Shown here: piece by piece, positions 7,531 through 15,903 of the stretch
Position numbering within the stretch: position 1 is the first letter of the stretch
Layout: the number at the start of each line of letters is the position of its first letter
NCBI RefSeq assembly: GCF_025685425.1
Contig: NZ_JAGTAS010000024.1
Coordinates: 1 to 64,000, forward strand
DNA: 64,000 nucleotides
From: Terriglobus albidus
GTDB lineage: Bacteria; Acidobacteriota; Terriglobia; Terriglobales; Acidobacteriaceae
Direction: 5' to 3'
Notes under the pieces: generated by a model
What the model was told of the DNA's origin: nothing
Database searches by the model: none
What the model saw: only the letters and a program-made list of their open reading frames with translations
Program-made: the position numbers and the translations under genes

Positions 7531-9099
7531 TTACTCGAGAATGCGGGCGACTACATCGTAGTCATGTGACTCGGTGATCTCGGCGCGATAGAAGGTGCCG
7601 GGAACCAGGGTTTCGTGTGGGCCAAAGTCATTGATCAGCACCTTGCCGTCGATCTCAGGAGCGTGCAGCATGGTGCGTGCGTCCCATAGCAGCGGTGTCT
7701 CTTCGTTCGGACCCTCGACCAGGACCTCGACTTCACGACCAACCCATGCCTTCTTTGCCTTGGTGCTGAGCTTCTGTTGCAGGCGCATCAGCTTGCGGCG
7801 GCGTGATTCGATGGTGCGCGAAGGCACCTTCTCATCCAGATCGAAAGCCTTGGCGCCCTCTTCATCCGAGTAGGAGAAGACACCCAGCCAATCGATCTGA
7901 GCCTTCTGGATAAAGTCCATCAGCTCCTCGAACTCGGCATCGGTCTCACCGGGGAAGCCGACGATGAAGCTGGTCCGCAGTACGATGCCAGGCACCGTCG
8001 CGCGGGCACGTTCAATCATCTTGAGGAAGATCTCGCCGGAGCCGCCGCGCTTCATACGCTTCAAGGCAGAGGGCGAGGCGTGCTGCAGCGGAACATCGAG
8101 GTACTTGGAGATGTTGTCGTGCTTCGCGATGGTCTCGAGGAGAAGCGGTGTGACCTTGTTGGGGTATGCGTAGAGGAACCGCAGCCACTTGATGCCGCCT
8201 ATGCGGGGCACGTTGATCTGCGCCAGGGCATCGAGCAGTTGCGCCAGGCCATCCTTCAGGCCGAGATCCTCGCCGTAACAGGTGGTTTCCTGGCCGATCA
8301 GCGTAATCTCGCGTACCCCCTGTTTCACCAGTGACTCGGCTTCAGTGATGATCGATGACATTCTGCGCGAGCGGAACTTGCCGCGAAGCTGCGGAATGAT
8401 GCAGAAGGTGCAGGGGTGATCGCAGCCTTCTGCAATCTTGATATACGCCGAGGCCTTCGGCGTGGTGAGAATGCGCGGCGTCTCGTCAGAGTAGAGATAC
8501 TCGGGCAAGGATGGCGATGCGCCATCCCATGCATCGCGGCTGAAGCGGCCCTGCTCTTCGCGCAGATCGCCCTCGGGGCGAGAGTGTTTCTTGACCGCCG
8601 AGGGAGCACGGTCGATCAGCTCAGACCCAACCGACGGCGATGCATTGATGATGTTGAAGGGAGAAGGCTCTTGTTTGATTGGAGCCATGCCTGCGGCTGC
8701 GAGTACAGCTTCCAGCTCACCGGTGCCGATGACGGCGTCGACCTCGGGGATGTTCTTGCGGATCTCGTCGCGATAGCGCTCGACCAGGCAGCCGGCAACG
8801 ATGAGCTTCTGCGCGCGGCCCGAGGTCTTGTGCTGGGCCATCTCAAGGATCGCGTTGACTGACTCCTGCTTGGCAGAGTCGATGAAGCTGCACGTGTTCA
8901 CGACAATGACTTCGGCTTGTTCTGCATGCGGTGTCAGCTCGGCGCCTGCGTGATGCAGCAGGCCCATCATGACTTCAGAGTCGACAAGGTTCTTCGGGCA
9001 GCCGAGAGAGACAAATCCGATGCGTGTTTTTTGCGTTGCGGCGTCGCGGTCGAGCACAGCTTCAGACGCGAAATCGCCAGATTTTACAGGGGTAGACAC
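7531..9099 (-). CDS. rimO: Ribosomal protein uS12 methylthiotransferase RimO
   Basis: Radical-SAM methylthiotransferase that modifies an aspartate of ribosomal protein S12. The first [4Fe-4S] cluster ligands appear as LGCPKN, NTCSF and AGCLVERY. The radical-SAM motif is EGCDHPCTFCIIP (CxxxCxxC), and a TRAM-like domain occupies roughly the last 75 residues. At 522 residues it is about 80 longer than typical RimO: there is a short N-terminal extension and a polar insertion of about 65 residues (roughly 140-205) between the cluster-binding domain and the radical-SAM domain. MiaB is the alternative family, but LGCPKN and the C-terminus fit RimO. Confidence 0.93.
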   Translation of the reverse strand: MSTPVKSGDFASEAVLDRDAATQKTRIGFVSLGCPKNLVDSEVMMGLLHHAGAELTPHAEQAEVIVVNTCSFIDSAKQESVNAILEMAQHKTSGRAQKLIVAGCLVERYRDEIRKNIPEVDAVIGTGELEAVLAAAGMAPIKQEPSPFNIINASPSVGSELIDRAPSAVKKHSRPEGDLREEQGRFSRDAWDGASPSLPEYLYSDETPRILTTPKASAYIKIAEGCDHPCTFCIIPQLRGKFRSRRMSSIITEAESLVKQGVREITLIGQETTCYGEDLGLKDGLAQLLDALAQINVPRIGGIKWLRFLYAYPNKVTPLLLETIAKHDNISKYLDVPLQHASPSALKRMKRGGSGEIFLKMIERARATVPGIVLRTSFIVGFPGETDAEFEELMDFIQKAQIDWLGVFSYSDEEGAKAFDLDEKVPSRTIESRRRKLMRLQQKLSTKAKKAWVGREVEVLVEGPNEETPLLWDARTMLHAPEIDGKVLINDFGPHETLVPGTFYRAEITESHDYDVVARILE

Positions 9100-9186
9100 T
9101 TTAATATTCTACCCTGATTTCCACTGCTTCCCGGAGCTCTCAGGTGTGTCATCAGCAGGGTTTGCGAAACACTGCTAAACTAAACA

Positions 9187-9286
9187 AGTGCCGGGACCTA
9201 CGCGACGTAATCCCGCGAACCCCGCCAGGTCCGGAAGGAAGCAACGGTAACGGGCCAGTACGTGCGCAGTAGGCTCCCCGGTACTT
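9187..9286 (+). ncRNA. ffs: Signal recognition particle RNA, small bacterial (4.5S) type
   Basis: The apical SRP-RNA signature GCCAGGTCCGGAAGGAAGCA is present. The 5' segment GTGCCGGGACCTAC pairs with the 3' segment GTAGGCTCCCCGGTAC, giving the single long hairpin of the small SRP RNA. It binds Ffh, which works with FtsY (encoded at 276). A TAAACT about ten bases upstream could be the -10 element. It lies between divergent rimO and fabH, and the T run after 9286 could serve termination. Confidence 0.92.
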
Positions 9287-9371
9287 TTCAAAGCACTCTT
9301 CAATTGTCTTCCCCACTCTACAATCCATCGCTGGTCCGATATCCTTCCTATTGGAAGTGTGAGGTGACCGT

Positions 9372-10388
9372 TTGTCTCTTGAGTTGAAGCCACACGTCAG
9401 CGTGCGGGCGAAGATCAGTTCTCTTGGAACCTATGTCCCCCCTCGGCTGTTGACCAACGCCGATCTGGAGAAGATGGTCGAAACCAGCGACCAATGGATC
9501 GTGGAGCGCACTGGAATTCGTGAGCGCCACATTGTTGACAAGGGCGTAGCAACCAGCGATCTGGCGGCAGAGGCAGCAAAGAGGTGCCTGGAGGCGCGTG
9601 GAGTCTCTCCTGATGAGGTCGACGCCATCATCGTCGCCACCGTGACTCCGGACATGATGTTCCCCTCCACCGCTTGCCTCGTACAGAACAAGCTGGGCGC
9701 TCGCGGTGCATGGGGCTTCGATCTCTCTGCAGCCTGCTCCGGTTTTCCATATGCCCTGCAGGTGGGAGCCAAACTGGTAGAAAGCGGTGCTCACAAAAAA
9801 GTGTTGGTCATCGGCGCCGACACGATGTCCTCCATCATCGACTACACGGATCGTACGACTTGTATCCTCTTCGGTGACGGCGCCGGTGCGGTCCTGATCG
9901 AGCCCTGTGAGGGCGATGAAGTCGGGCTGGTGGACTTCTGGCATGAGGTCGACGGCGCCGGCGGAGTTTCGCTCAATATGCCCGGCGGCGGCAGCCTGCA
10001 TCCTTCCAGCCACGAGACCATCGACCAGAAGATGCACTATGTGCATCAGGATGGACAAGCGGTCTATAAGTTTGCCGTACGGAAGATGGCAGAGGCCGCT
10101 GAGGCGGTACTCACGCGGAATGGCGTGAAGGGCGACGAGCTTGGCTGCTTTATTCCGCATCAGGCGAACAAGCGCATTATCCTGTCGACGGCGGATCGTC
10201 TCGGGATGCCCGAAGACCGCGTCATCATCAATATCGATCGCTACGGCAACACCACCGCCGGAACCATTCCTCTTGCCATGGGGACGGCCGTCGAGGAAAA
10301 ACGGCTGAAGAAAGGCGACCTGGTGCTGTTGGCCTCCGTCGGGGCAGGGTTTACCGTCGCTTCTACGCTTCTACGCTGGGAGATCTAA
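9372..10388 (+). CDS. fabH: 3-oxoacyl-[acyl-carrier-protein] synthase III
   Basis: Condenses acetyl-CoA with malonyl-ACP to start fatty acid synthesis. 338 residues. The Cys-His-Asn triad is visible in [20 protein letters not shown] and [12 protein letters not shown]. The start is TTG at 9372 (MSLELKPHV), preceded by GAGGTG; no in-frame ATG lies before the conserved N-terminus. The stop codon TAA abuts the first copy of the stop-associated palindromic element. Confidence 0.96.
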   Translation: MSLELKPHVSVRAKISSLGTYVPPRLLTNADLEKMVETSDQWIVERTGIRERHIVDKGVATSDLAAEAAKRCLEARGVSPDEVDAIIVATVTPDMMFPSTACLVQNKLGARGAWGFDLSAACSGFPYALQVGAKLVESGAHKKVLVIGADTMSSIIDYTDRTTCILFGDGAGAVLIEPCEGDEVGLVDFWHEVDGAGGVSLNMPGGGSLHPSSHETIDQKMHYVHQDGQAVYKFAVRKMAEAAEAVLTRNGVKGDELGCFIPHQANKRIILSTADRLGMPEDRVIINIDRYGNTTAGTIPLAMGTAVEEKRLKKGDLVLLASVGAGFTVASTLLRWEI

Positions 10389-10498
10389 TCGCATTTTCCC
10401 TGTTGCTGGGTATCCCGGAAGAGAAGTGCAGCGGCGTTTTCATTGCGGAAAACGCCCATAGATCCGGAGGCCCTACTTTACACCTACAGGGAGATGCC
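10386..10498 (+). repeat. Stop-codon-associated palindromic element, copy 1
   Basis: The left arm (GCATTTTCCCTG) follows the fabH stop TAA after two bases. The internal hairpin GGCGTTTTC / GAAAACGCC is intact, and the right arm (CAGGGAGATGC) is degenerate. This is the most diverged left junction of the six copies: the stop is TAA and one extra base is present. Confidence 0.9.
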
Positions 10499-10518
10499 CC
10501 AGCAGGGAGACAAATGAC

Positions 10519-10553
10519 ACCGGCGCCTCTTCTGGGGCGCCGGCGCGTTTTTA
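10519..10553 (+). terminator. Intrinsic terminator downstream of fabH
   Basis: A GC-rich stem CCGGCGCC / GGCGCCGG followed by CGCGTTTTT, 130 bases after the fabH stop and beyond the palindromic element. This implies that the element is part of the fabH 3' untranslated region. Confidence 0.8.
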
Positions 10554-10597
10554 AGTGCTAACTCTGAAAGCACGCCAGACGATTGACAGCGTCGTCG

Positions 10598-11500
10598 ATG
10601 TCATTGAATCAAGGTAGTCTGTTGTCATTCATGCGCCGATTCTGGGCTCATCTGCGGCTGGCTGCGCGCAACGGCTTCTACCACGATGTCTTTGGCACCG
10701 CCAAAGGCTGTGCCTATTCCGCTGTCTTTGCGTTGTTCCCGGCGCTCATCGTCACTGCTGCGGTGATTGCGCGACTACCGGATAGCTCTCTCTTCCGGCA
10801 GCAGTTTTCTCTGATCTTTGTACGGGTGCTGCCGCCCCAGGTATTGGGGTTGCTGGCATCGTACTTTCGGCATACCAGTGAGACGAGTGCAGGCTTGCCT
10901 GTAGGCGCTTCCATTGTGAGTTTGACCGGCGCCTCGGGTGTCCTGCTGACTCTAATGGAGGGCTTTCGTCGCGCCTACGATGTCCCGCAGGGGACATGGG
11001 GATTCTGGAGACGTCGCATCACCTCGTTTCTGCTGGTGCCGATTTCCATACTGCCGCTCGGCCTGGCCAGCGTGCTGGTCGTCTTCGGCCATTACATCGC
11101 TCTCTGGTTTTACGTTCTTGCTCCGTATCATTCACGCGACATCATCTATTTCGTGGCAACTGCCGCACGTTGGGTGATCGCACTTACAGGCACGGTGAGT
11201 GTGCTGTCGTTCATCTACCACTTCGGCACGGCGAGTTCAGTCTCATGGCGGAGGACTCTCCCAGGAGCTTTGTTCGCGACGCTGCTCTGGTTTGCATCGA
11301 CGCTTGGGTTCGGATGGTATGTCACGCACTTTGCCAACTATTCGCGGGTCTACGGATCGCTGGGCGCAGGTATTGCGCTGCTGGTCTGGCTATATCTGGC
11401 AAGCATCAGCGTGCTGCTTGGAGCAGAGCTCAATGCCGTGCGTCAGGCTCATCACGTTCTGGTGCATCGAACGGCCAGCAGTCCACTTCAGGGCCGATAA
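10598..11500 (+). CDS. YihY/virulence factor BrkB family membrane protein
   Basis: About 300 residues with six predicted membrane segments. Family features include YHDVFGTAKGCAYSAVFALFPALI near the N-terminus, SGVLLTLMEGFRRAYDV, a central VPISILPLGLASVLV helix and YGSLGAGIALLVWLYLASISVLLGAELNA near the end. The family was once called ribonuclease BN, but nuclease activity is not supported; its role is unknown. The frame opens with TTG at 10583; the ATG at 10598 (MSLNQG) is preferred, although no strong ribosome-binding site is visible for either. Confidence 0.88.
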   Translation: MSLNQGSLLSFMRRFWAHLRLAARNGFYHDVFGTAKGCAYSAVFALFPALIVTAAVIARLPDSSLFRQQFSLIFVRVLPPQVLGLLASYFRHTSETSAGLPVGASIVSLTGASGVLLTLMEGFRRAYDVPQGTWGFWRRRITSFLLVPISILPLGLASVLVVFGHYIALWFYVLAPYHSRDIIYFVATAARWVIALTGTVSVLSFIYHFGTASSVSWRRTLPGALFATLLWFASTLGFGWYVTHFANYSRVYGSLGAGIALLVWLYLASISVLLGAELNAVRQAHHVLVHRTASSPLQGR

Positions 11501-11591
11501 AATATGGTGGTCGAACCAGTCACAAGGGCAAAGCAGGTAGAATGGCTGCGGACTACTGCTGTATTGCCGCATATAGGGGACTGAATCGCAC

Positions 11592-13154
11592 ATGTTGAAT
11601 GGTTTGAGCCTGGGAGAGAGCGGCCAGCGCCGCGCAAAGATCGTCGCAACGCTGGGACCCACGTCGAGTGATGAGCTCATCTTCGGGCAACTCGTCCGCG
11701 CCGGGCTTGATGTTGCCCGCCTGAATTTTTCACATGGCACCCATGCCCAGAAAGCCGAACTGATCCGGATGGTCCGCCGCGTCTCCCAGCAGGAGAAGAA
11801 GGCCATCTGTATCCTGGCTGACCTGCAGGGGCCGAAGATCCGTACCGGCAAGCTGAAGGGCGGCAAGCCCGTCCTGCTGGAGCAGGGAAAGCTGCTCACG
11901 ATCTCTCCCAAGATCAAGGAGGGTACGGCGGACGCTGTCGGAACCACCTTCACCACGCTGGCCGAGAACCTCGAGCCTGGCGCCCGCATTCTGTTGAGCG
12001 ACGGCCTGATCGAGCTGATCGTCCGCGAAGTCAAGGGTGAAGATGTCGTCTGCGACATCCTCAATGGCGGCATGCTCGGCGAGAACAAGGGCATTAACCT
12101 CCCGGGCATTCCGGTGAAGGTTCCCTCGCTGACCGAGAAGGACGAGGAAGACCTCGAATTTGCGATTGGCGAAGGCGTCGATACCGTCGCGGTCTCATTT
12201 GTTCGGACGGCAGATGATGTGCGTCACGTGAAGACCCGCCTGGCGGCGCTGAAGAGCGATGCCTGGATCATCGCCAAGCTGGAAAAGCCGCAGGCGATCG
12301 AGCACCTGGATTCGATTCTGGAGGTTGCTGACGGCATCATGGTGGCCCGCGGCGATCTGGGTGTCGAGGTCCCACCGGAGAAGGTCCCCGCGATCCAGAA
12401 GCACATCATCGCCAAGGCGAATGAGGCGCGTAAACCGGTCATTACGGCAACCCAGATGCTGGAGTCGATGATCGAGAATCCGCGTCCGACCCGCGCCGAA
12501 GCCAGCGACGTGGCCAATGCCATCTACGATGGCACCGACGCTGTAATGCTCTCGGCTGAGACGGCAAACGGTAAGTATCCGGTCAATGCCGTTGCGATGA
12601 TGGCCAAGATTGTTGCCGAGACGGAGCTGCAGATCCGCAACAATCCTGCACCTAAGGTTCGTTCTTCGCGTCGTGGAGCGTTATCGGTTACCGAGACCAT
12701 CTGCGAGTGCATGGCCCTGGCCGCCCAGGATCTTGATCTGACCGCGATTGCAATCTTTACCGAGAGCGGTTACTCGGGCCGTCTGTTGTCGAAGTATCGT
12801 CCTGAGACTCCGATCTACGTTCTCTCGCCGGACCAGGCAGTCATCAATCGCTCGATGCTGCTGTGGGGCACAACGCCGGTGCTCTGCGCCCGCTTCCATG
12901 ACACTGACGTTCTGGTCAGTATGGCCGACGACATTCTGCGCGATCTTGGTTATGTGCAGGATCGTCAGATTCTCGGTATTGTTGCCGGCACCCGCACCAA
13001 GTCCGGCGGCACTAACTTCATGCGCCTGCATATGGTCGGTGACCAGGAGTCGACTCTTAAGACTCTTTCTCTTAAGACTCTCTCGAAGAAGAAGTCCAAA
13101 AAGGACAAAACAAAGGACAAGTCCAAAGGGAAGTCGAAGTCCAAGAAGAAGTAA
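11592..13154 (+). CDS. pyk: Pyruvate kinase with lysine-rich C-terminal tail
   Basis: Transfers phosphate from phosphoenolpyruvate to ADP in glycolysis. The A domain is complete (AKIVATLGPTSS, ARLNFSHG, AKLEKPQAIEHLD, MVARGDLGVEVP, ITATQMLESMIENPRPTRAE, GTDAVMLSAETANGKYP), followed by the usual C-terminal allosteric domain. At 520 residues it is about 45 longer than typical bacterial enzymes. The last 35 residues are an unusual repeat: LKTLSLKTLS followed by almost pure Lys/Ser/Asp (KKKSKKDKTKDKSKGKSK). Confidence 0.96.
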   Translation: MLNGLSLGESGQRRAKIVATLGPTSSDELIFGQLVRAGLDVARLNFSHGTHAQKAELIRMVRRVSQQEKKAICILADLQGPKIRTGKLKGGKPVLLEQGKLLTISPKIKEGTADAVGTTFTTLAENLEPGARILLSDGLIELIVREVKGEDVVCDILNGGMLGENKGINLPGIPVKVPSLTEKDEEDLEFAIGEGVDTVAVSFVRTADDVRHVKTRLAALKSDAWIIAKLEKPQAIEHLDSILEVADGIMVARGDLGVEVPPEKVPAIQKHIIAKANEARKPVITATQMLESMIENPRPTRAEASDVANAIYDGTDAVMLSAETANGKYPVNAVAMMAKIVAETELQIRNNPAPKVRSSRRGALSVTETICECMALAAQDLDLTAIAIFTESGYSGRLLSKYRPETPIYVLSPDQAVINRSMLLWGTTPVLCARFHDTDVLVSMADDILRDLGYVQDRQILGIVAGTRTKSGGTNFMRLHMVGDQESTLKTLSLKTLSKKKSKKDKTKDKSKGKSKSKKK

Positions 13155-13175
13155 AACAAGAAGAAGTAAAATAGG

Positions 13176-13232
13176 GCGTGTCATCCAGTGGAAGACACGC
13201 ATGGCCTTCGCAGGCAGCAGGCCATCCATGTA
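13176..13232 (+). other. Two stem-loops upstream of a 32-residue ORF
   Basis: GCGTGTC-N11-GACACGC is followed by GCCATCC-ATGTA-GGATGGC. Neither has a T tract, so they look more like a structured leader of the small gene at 13260, or a 3' stabiliser of pyk mRNA, than a terminator. Confidence 0.5.
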
Positions 13233-13259
13233 GGATGGCAGAAGGAGATTATTACCGCG

Positions 13260-13358
13260 ATGTCGCACGCAAACGAATCGTTCCTCGAACGCTACTGGCA
13301 GGTATTCCTTATTCTCTTCGGTGCTTTCTTCGCCTTCTTCTGCGGTACCTTCAAGTAG
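13260..13358 (+). CDS. Putative 32-residue single-pass membrane peptide
   Basis: ATG TCG CAC reads MSHANESFLERYWQVF, then a hydrophobic stretch (LILFGAFFAFFCG) and TFK. It is preceded by GAAGGAG (12 bases before the ATG) and followed by a clear terminator, which argues for a real gene between pyk and mutL. The N-terminal ERYWQVF with a short helix suggests a membrane-anchored peptide. No family is recognised. Confidence 0.55.
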   Translation: MSHANESFLERYWQVFLILFGAFFAFFCGTFK

Positions 13359-13370
13359 AGTTGATGACCG

Positions 13371-13409
13371 CGTCCGCATCCGATGCTCCGGATGCGGGCG
13401 TTTGTATTT
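13371..13409 (+). terminator. Intrinsic terminator after the 32-residue ORF
   Basis: The stem CGTCCGCATCCG / CGGATGCGGGCG is followed by TTTGTATTT. Confidence 0.8.
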
Positions 13410-13431
13410 AAGCCTGTCTTTCCTCAAACCT

Positions 13432-13737
13432 GGGGTGTGTCATCCAATTCCTGCCAGTCAGCGCCGGGAGCAGATTTTTCTGAGATTGAGGAACGAGGAG
13501 AGAACTGTAGCTGGTCTACTGGAACGACGAGTGATAACGAGATCGGGCCATCGGGGTCCCCAGCTAGCTTCTGCTGGCTGGGGTGAAGAAAATCTGCCCG
13601 GCCCTTGGGTTTCGGCGCAAATTGGTCCATACGTCGTTGTCAATCTCGACTGTGGACCCGCCACAGCCTTCGGCCTCCGCCTCGTCTGGACCAATTTGTG
13701 CCGAAACGCTGACGGCAGGAATTGGATGGCACACCCC
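13432..13737. repeat. Non-autonomous palindromic element of about 306 bp
   Basis: The outer inverted repeat GGGGTGTGTCATCCAATTC pairs with its partner ending at 13737 (GAATTGGATGGCACACCCC), and the match continues through CTGCC and GTCAGCG. A second, inner inverted repeat of 20 bases is at 13610-13629 and 13687-13706 with one mismatch. No convincing ORF lies inside. The short GGGGTCCC hairpin (13553) is nested in it. It fills the stretch before mutL. Confidence 0.75.
13553..13586. repeat. Short hairpin repeat (GGGGTCCC family), copy 2
   Basis: GGGGTCCCCAGCTAGC, a TTCT loop and GCTGGCTGGGGTGA. It has the same frame sequence as the copy at 37365, but the arm is AGCTAGC/GCTGGCT instead of GGCGAAC/GTTCGCT. 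Confidence 0.7.
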
Positions 13738-13756
13738 GACCCCATAAAATATCCGG

Positions 13757-15718
13757 ATGGGCCGTATCCGTGTGCTGTCAGACCAGGTAGCGAATCAGAT
13801 TGCTGCCGGTGAGGTGGTAGAGCGTCCAGCGTCCGTCGTTAAGGAGCTGCTGGAGAACGCCCTCGATGCTGGCGCTGCGCGGATCCGGATCGAGGTCGAA
13901 GCAGGCGGGCGCAAGCTTATTCGTATCGCCGACGACGGACACGGCATGGGGCGCGATGACTCTCTGCTTGCTTTCGAGCGGCACGCGACCTCTAAGCTGC
14001 GCAGCTCCGATGACTTGCTGCAAATTGCTACACTCGGCTTCCGCGGCGAGGCGCTGCCTTCTATCGCTTCGGTCTCCCGGTTGACGATGGAGACGCGCGC
14101 ACCGGAGGACGAAGCCGGCACGCTGCTGGAGATCGCAGGCGGCAAACTCCTCCGGGTAGAGGATCTCGGGCGCCCGGCGGGCACGACCCTGACGATCCGG
14201 GACCTGTTCTTCAATACTCCAGCGCGCCGGAAGTTTCTGCGCAGCGAATCGACTGAGCTGCAGCATGTCGCTGCTCTGGTGACGCACTATGCCCTGGCGA
14301 ATCCGACCAAGCACTTTGAGCTGCACTCGGCCACACACGCGCTGTTGGTGGCTCCTGCGGTGACCTCCGCGGCGGACCGCATGTTCCAGATCTTTGGCCG
14401 CGAGACCGTGGACCAGATGATCCCGGTGGCCGCCGAGACTGACTTTGCCCGCGTCGGAATTCCGGAGCCACCGCCATGGAAGCGGGACGAGAACTACGAA
14501 CCGCCCGAGCCGGGCGTGATGCGCATAAGTGGTTTTGTATCAAAGCCAGAGCTGCAGAAGCTCAACCGAAACTCGATCTATGTTTTCGTGAATGGGCGGC
14601 TGATTCGTGACCGGTTGGTGCTGCATGCCCTCTCAGAGGCTTATCGCAACGTCATCCCGCCGACCAGCTTTCCGGTAGTGCTGCTGTTTCTCGAAATCCC
14701 ACCTGCCGAGGTGGACGTGAATGTGCATCCGGCGAAGACGGAGGTGCGCTTCCGGCAGCAGTCCATCGTGCATGACTTTTTGCGCGATTCGGTCCGGACG
14801 GCGTTGATGGCCGCAAGGCCGGTGATGAGTTTTGCGATGGCGCTTACGGATTCTCCGTTAGCAGCCGAGGCGCTGCGTATCGACGTCAGCCCCATGCCAG
14901 GGGCGCCCGATCTTCCGCCAGCCTCCGAAGGAGATCCGCAAGCGGGCGATGCCTCGGCATTTTCGCTGCAGCCTGATCCGTTTCTGGCTACCGAGCAGCG
15001 TATTGTCTTCCCCCCGCAGGCGGCGGCCTCTGTCGATGAGCCGCCATTTTTACGCGAGCCGGAACAGCGGGTGTCAGGGCGGCACTCCTGTTCTTCGGCA
15101 ACGCCGGAGGAAGGAGACGAGCGTTCGGAGACCCTGCATTCGCTGGCGACCTTGCGGCCGGTGGGACAGTTACGCAATTCCTTCATCCTGGCGGTGAATG
15201 AAGACGGTCTTTGGATCATTGACCAGCACGTGGCTCACGAGCGGGTTCTGTTTGAGAAGATCCTGCGTGAGCGCCGTACGGAGTCGGTGCAAAGGCAAAG
15301 ACTGCTGATGCCGCTGCTGGTCGATCTGCAGCCGGCGCAGATGCTTGCCTTTGCGGACTTGGCCGACGAACTGGATCGCAACGGTTTTGAAGCCGAGCCC
15401 TTTGGTCCGCGGACTCTGGCTGTCAAAGCAGCTCCTGTCGGTCTGGAGGGCAAGGAACTGGAGCATCTGCTGGACGAGGTGCTGGCGGATGATCGTACGG
15501 GGCAGGTTGAGAACGCCGAGGCACGTCGCAGGCGGATTGCGGCTTCGATCGCCTGCCATGCGGCCATCAAGATCAATATGCCGCTCGATCCGGCAAAGAT
15601 TGAGTGGCTGTTGGCGGAGCTGGCGAAGACGCAGCATCCAACCAGCTGTCCGCATGGACGGCCGATTGCGTTGCGCTACTCGCTCAAAGAGATTCAGCGG
15701 GCCTTCAACCGCATTTAG
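13757..15718 (+). CDS. mutL: DNA mismatch repair protein MutL, endonuclease type
   Basis: 653 residues. The N-terminal GHKL ATPase is complete (QIAAGEVVERPASVVKELLE, IADDGHGM, GFRGEALPSIASV, then NGRLIRDR and VDVNVHPAKTEVRF). A variable linker of about 100 residues (roughly 370-470) precedes the dimerisation domain. That domain has DQHVAHERVLFE, matching DQHA-x2-E-x4-E, and CPHGRP, the metal site of endonuclease-active MutL. This predicts nicking-type MutL and a MutH-independent pathway. The stop TAG is the first three bases of palindromic element copy 2. Confidence 0.96.
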   Translation: MGRIRVLSDQVANQIAAGEVVERPASVVKELLENALDAGAARIRIEVEAGGRKLIRIADDGHGMGRDDSLLAFERHATSKLRSSDDLLQIATLGFRGEALPSIASVSRLTMETRAPEDEAGTLLEIAGGKLLRVEDLGRPAGTTLTIRDLFFNTPARRKFLRSESTELQHVAALVTHYALANPTKHFELHSATHALLVAPAVTSAADRMFQIFGRETVDQMIPVAAETDFARVGIPEPPPWKRDENYEPPEPGVMRISGFVSKPELQKLNRNSIYVFVNGRLIRDRLVLHALSEAYRNVIPPTSFPVVLLFLEIPPAEVDVNVHPAKTEVRFRQQSIVHDFLRDSVRTALMAARPVMSFAMALTDSPLAAEALRIDVSPMPGAPDLPPASEGDPQAGDASAFSLQPDPFLATEQRIVFPPQAAASVDEPPFLREPEQRVSGRHSCSSATPEEGDERSETLHSLATLRPVGQLRNSFILAVNEDGLWIIDQHVAHERVLFEKILRERRTESVQRQRLLMPLLVDLQPAQMLAFADLADELDRNGFEAEPFGPRTLAVKAAPVGLEGKELEHLLDEVLADDRTGQVENAEARRRRIAASIACHAAIKINMPLDPAKIEWLLAELAKTQHPTSCPHGRPIALRYSLKEIQRAFNRI

Positions 15719-15831
15719 AGCATTTTTCCTGTTGCTGGGTATCCCGGAAGAGGAGTGCAGCGGCGTTTTCATTGCGGAAAACGCCCATAAATGCGGAATC
15801 CCTACGCTACACCTACAGGAAAAATGCTCTA
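15716..15831 (+). repeat. Stop-codon-associated palindromic element, copy 2 (most intact)
   Basis: 116 bp with perfect 16-base terminal inverted repeats, TAGAGCATTTTTCCTG and CAGGAAAAATGCTCTA. The first TAG is the mutL stop codon. Internal hairpin GGCGTTTTC-ATTGC-GGAAAACGCC. No ORF of note is inside. It is the reference copy for the family. Confidence 0.95.
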
Positions 15832-15903
15832 GTTGCTTTGTATTGCGGGATAAAGGCCATGCTGGCGGCACTGGACAGCAATTGCCGATAGACTTAAAAG
15901 GTT

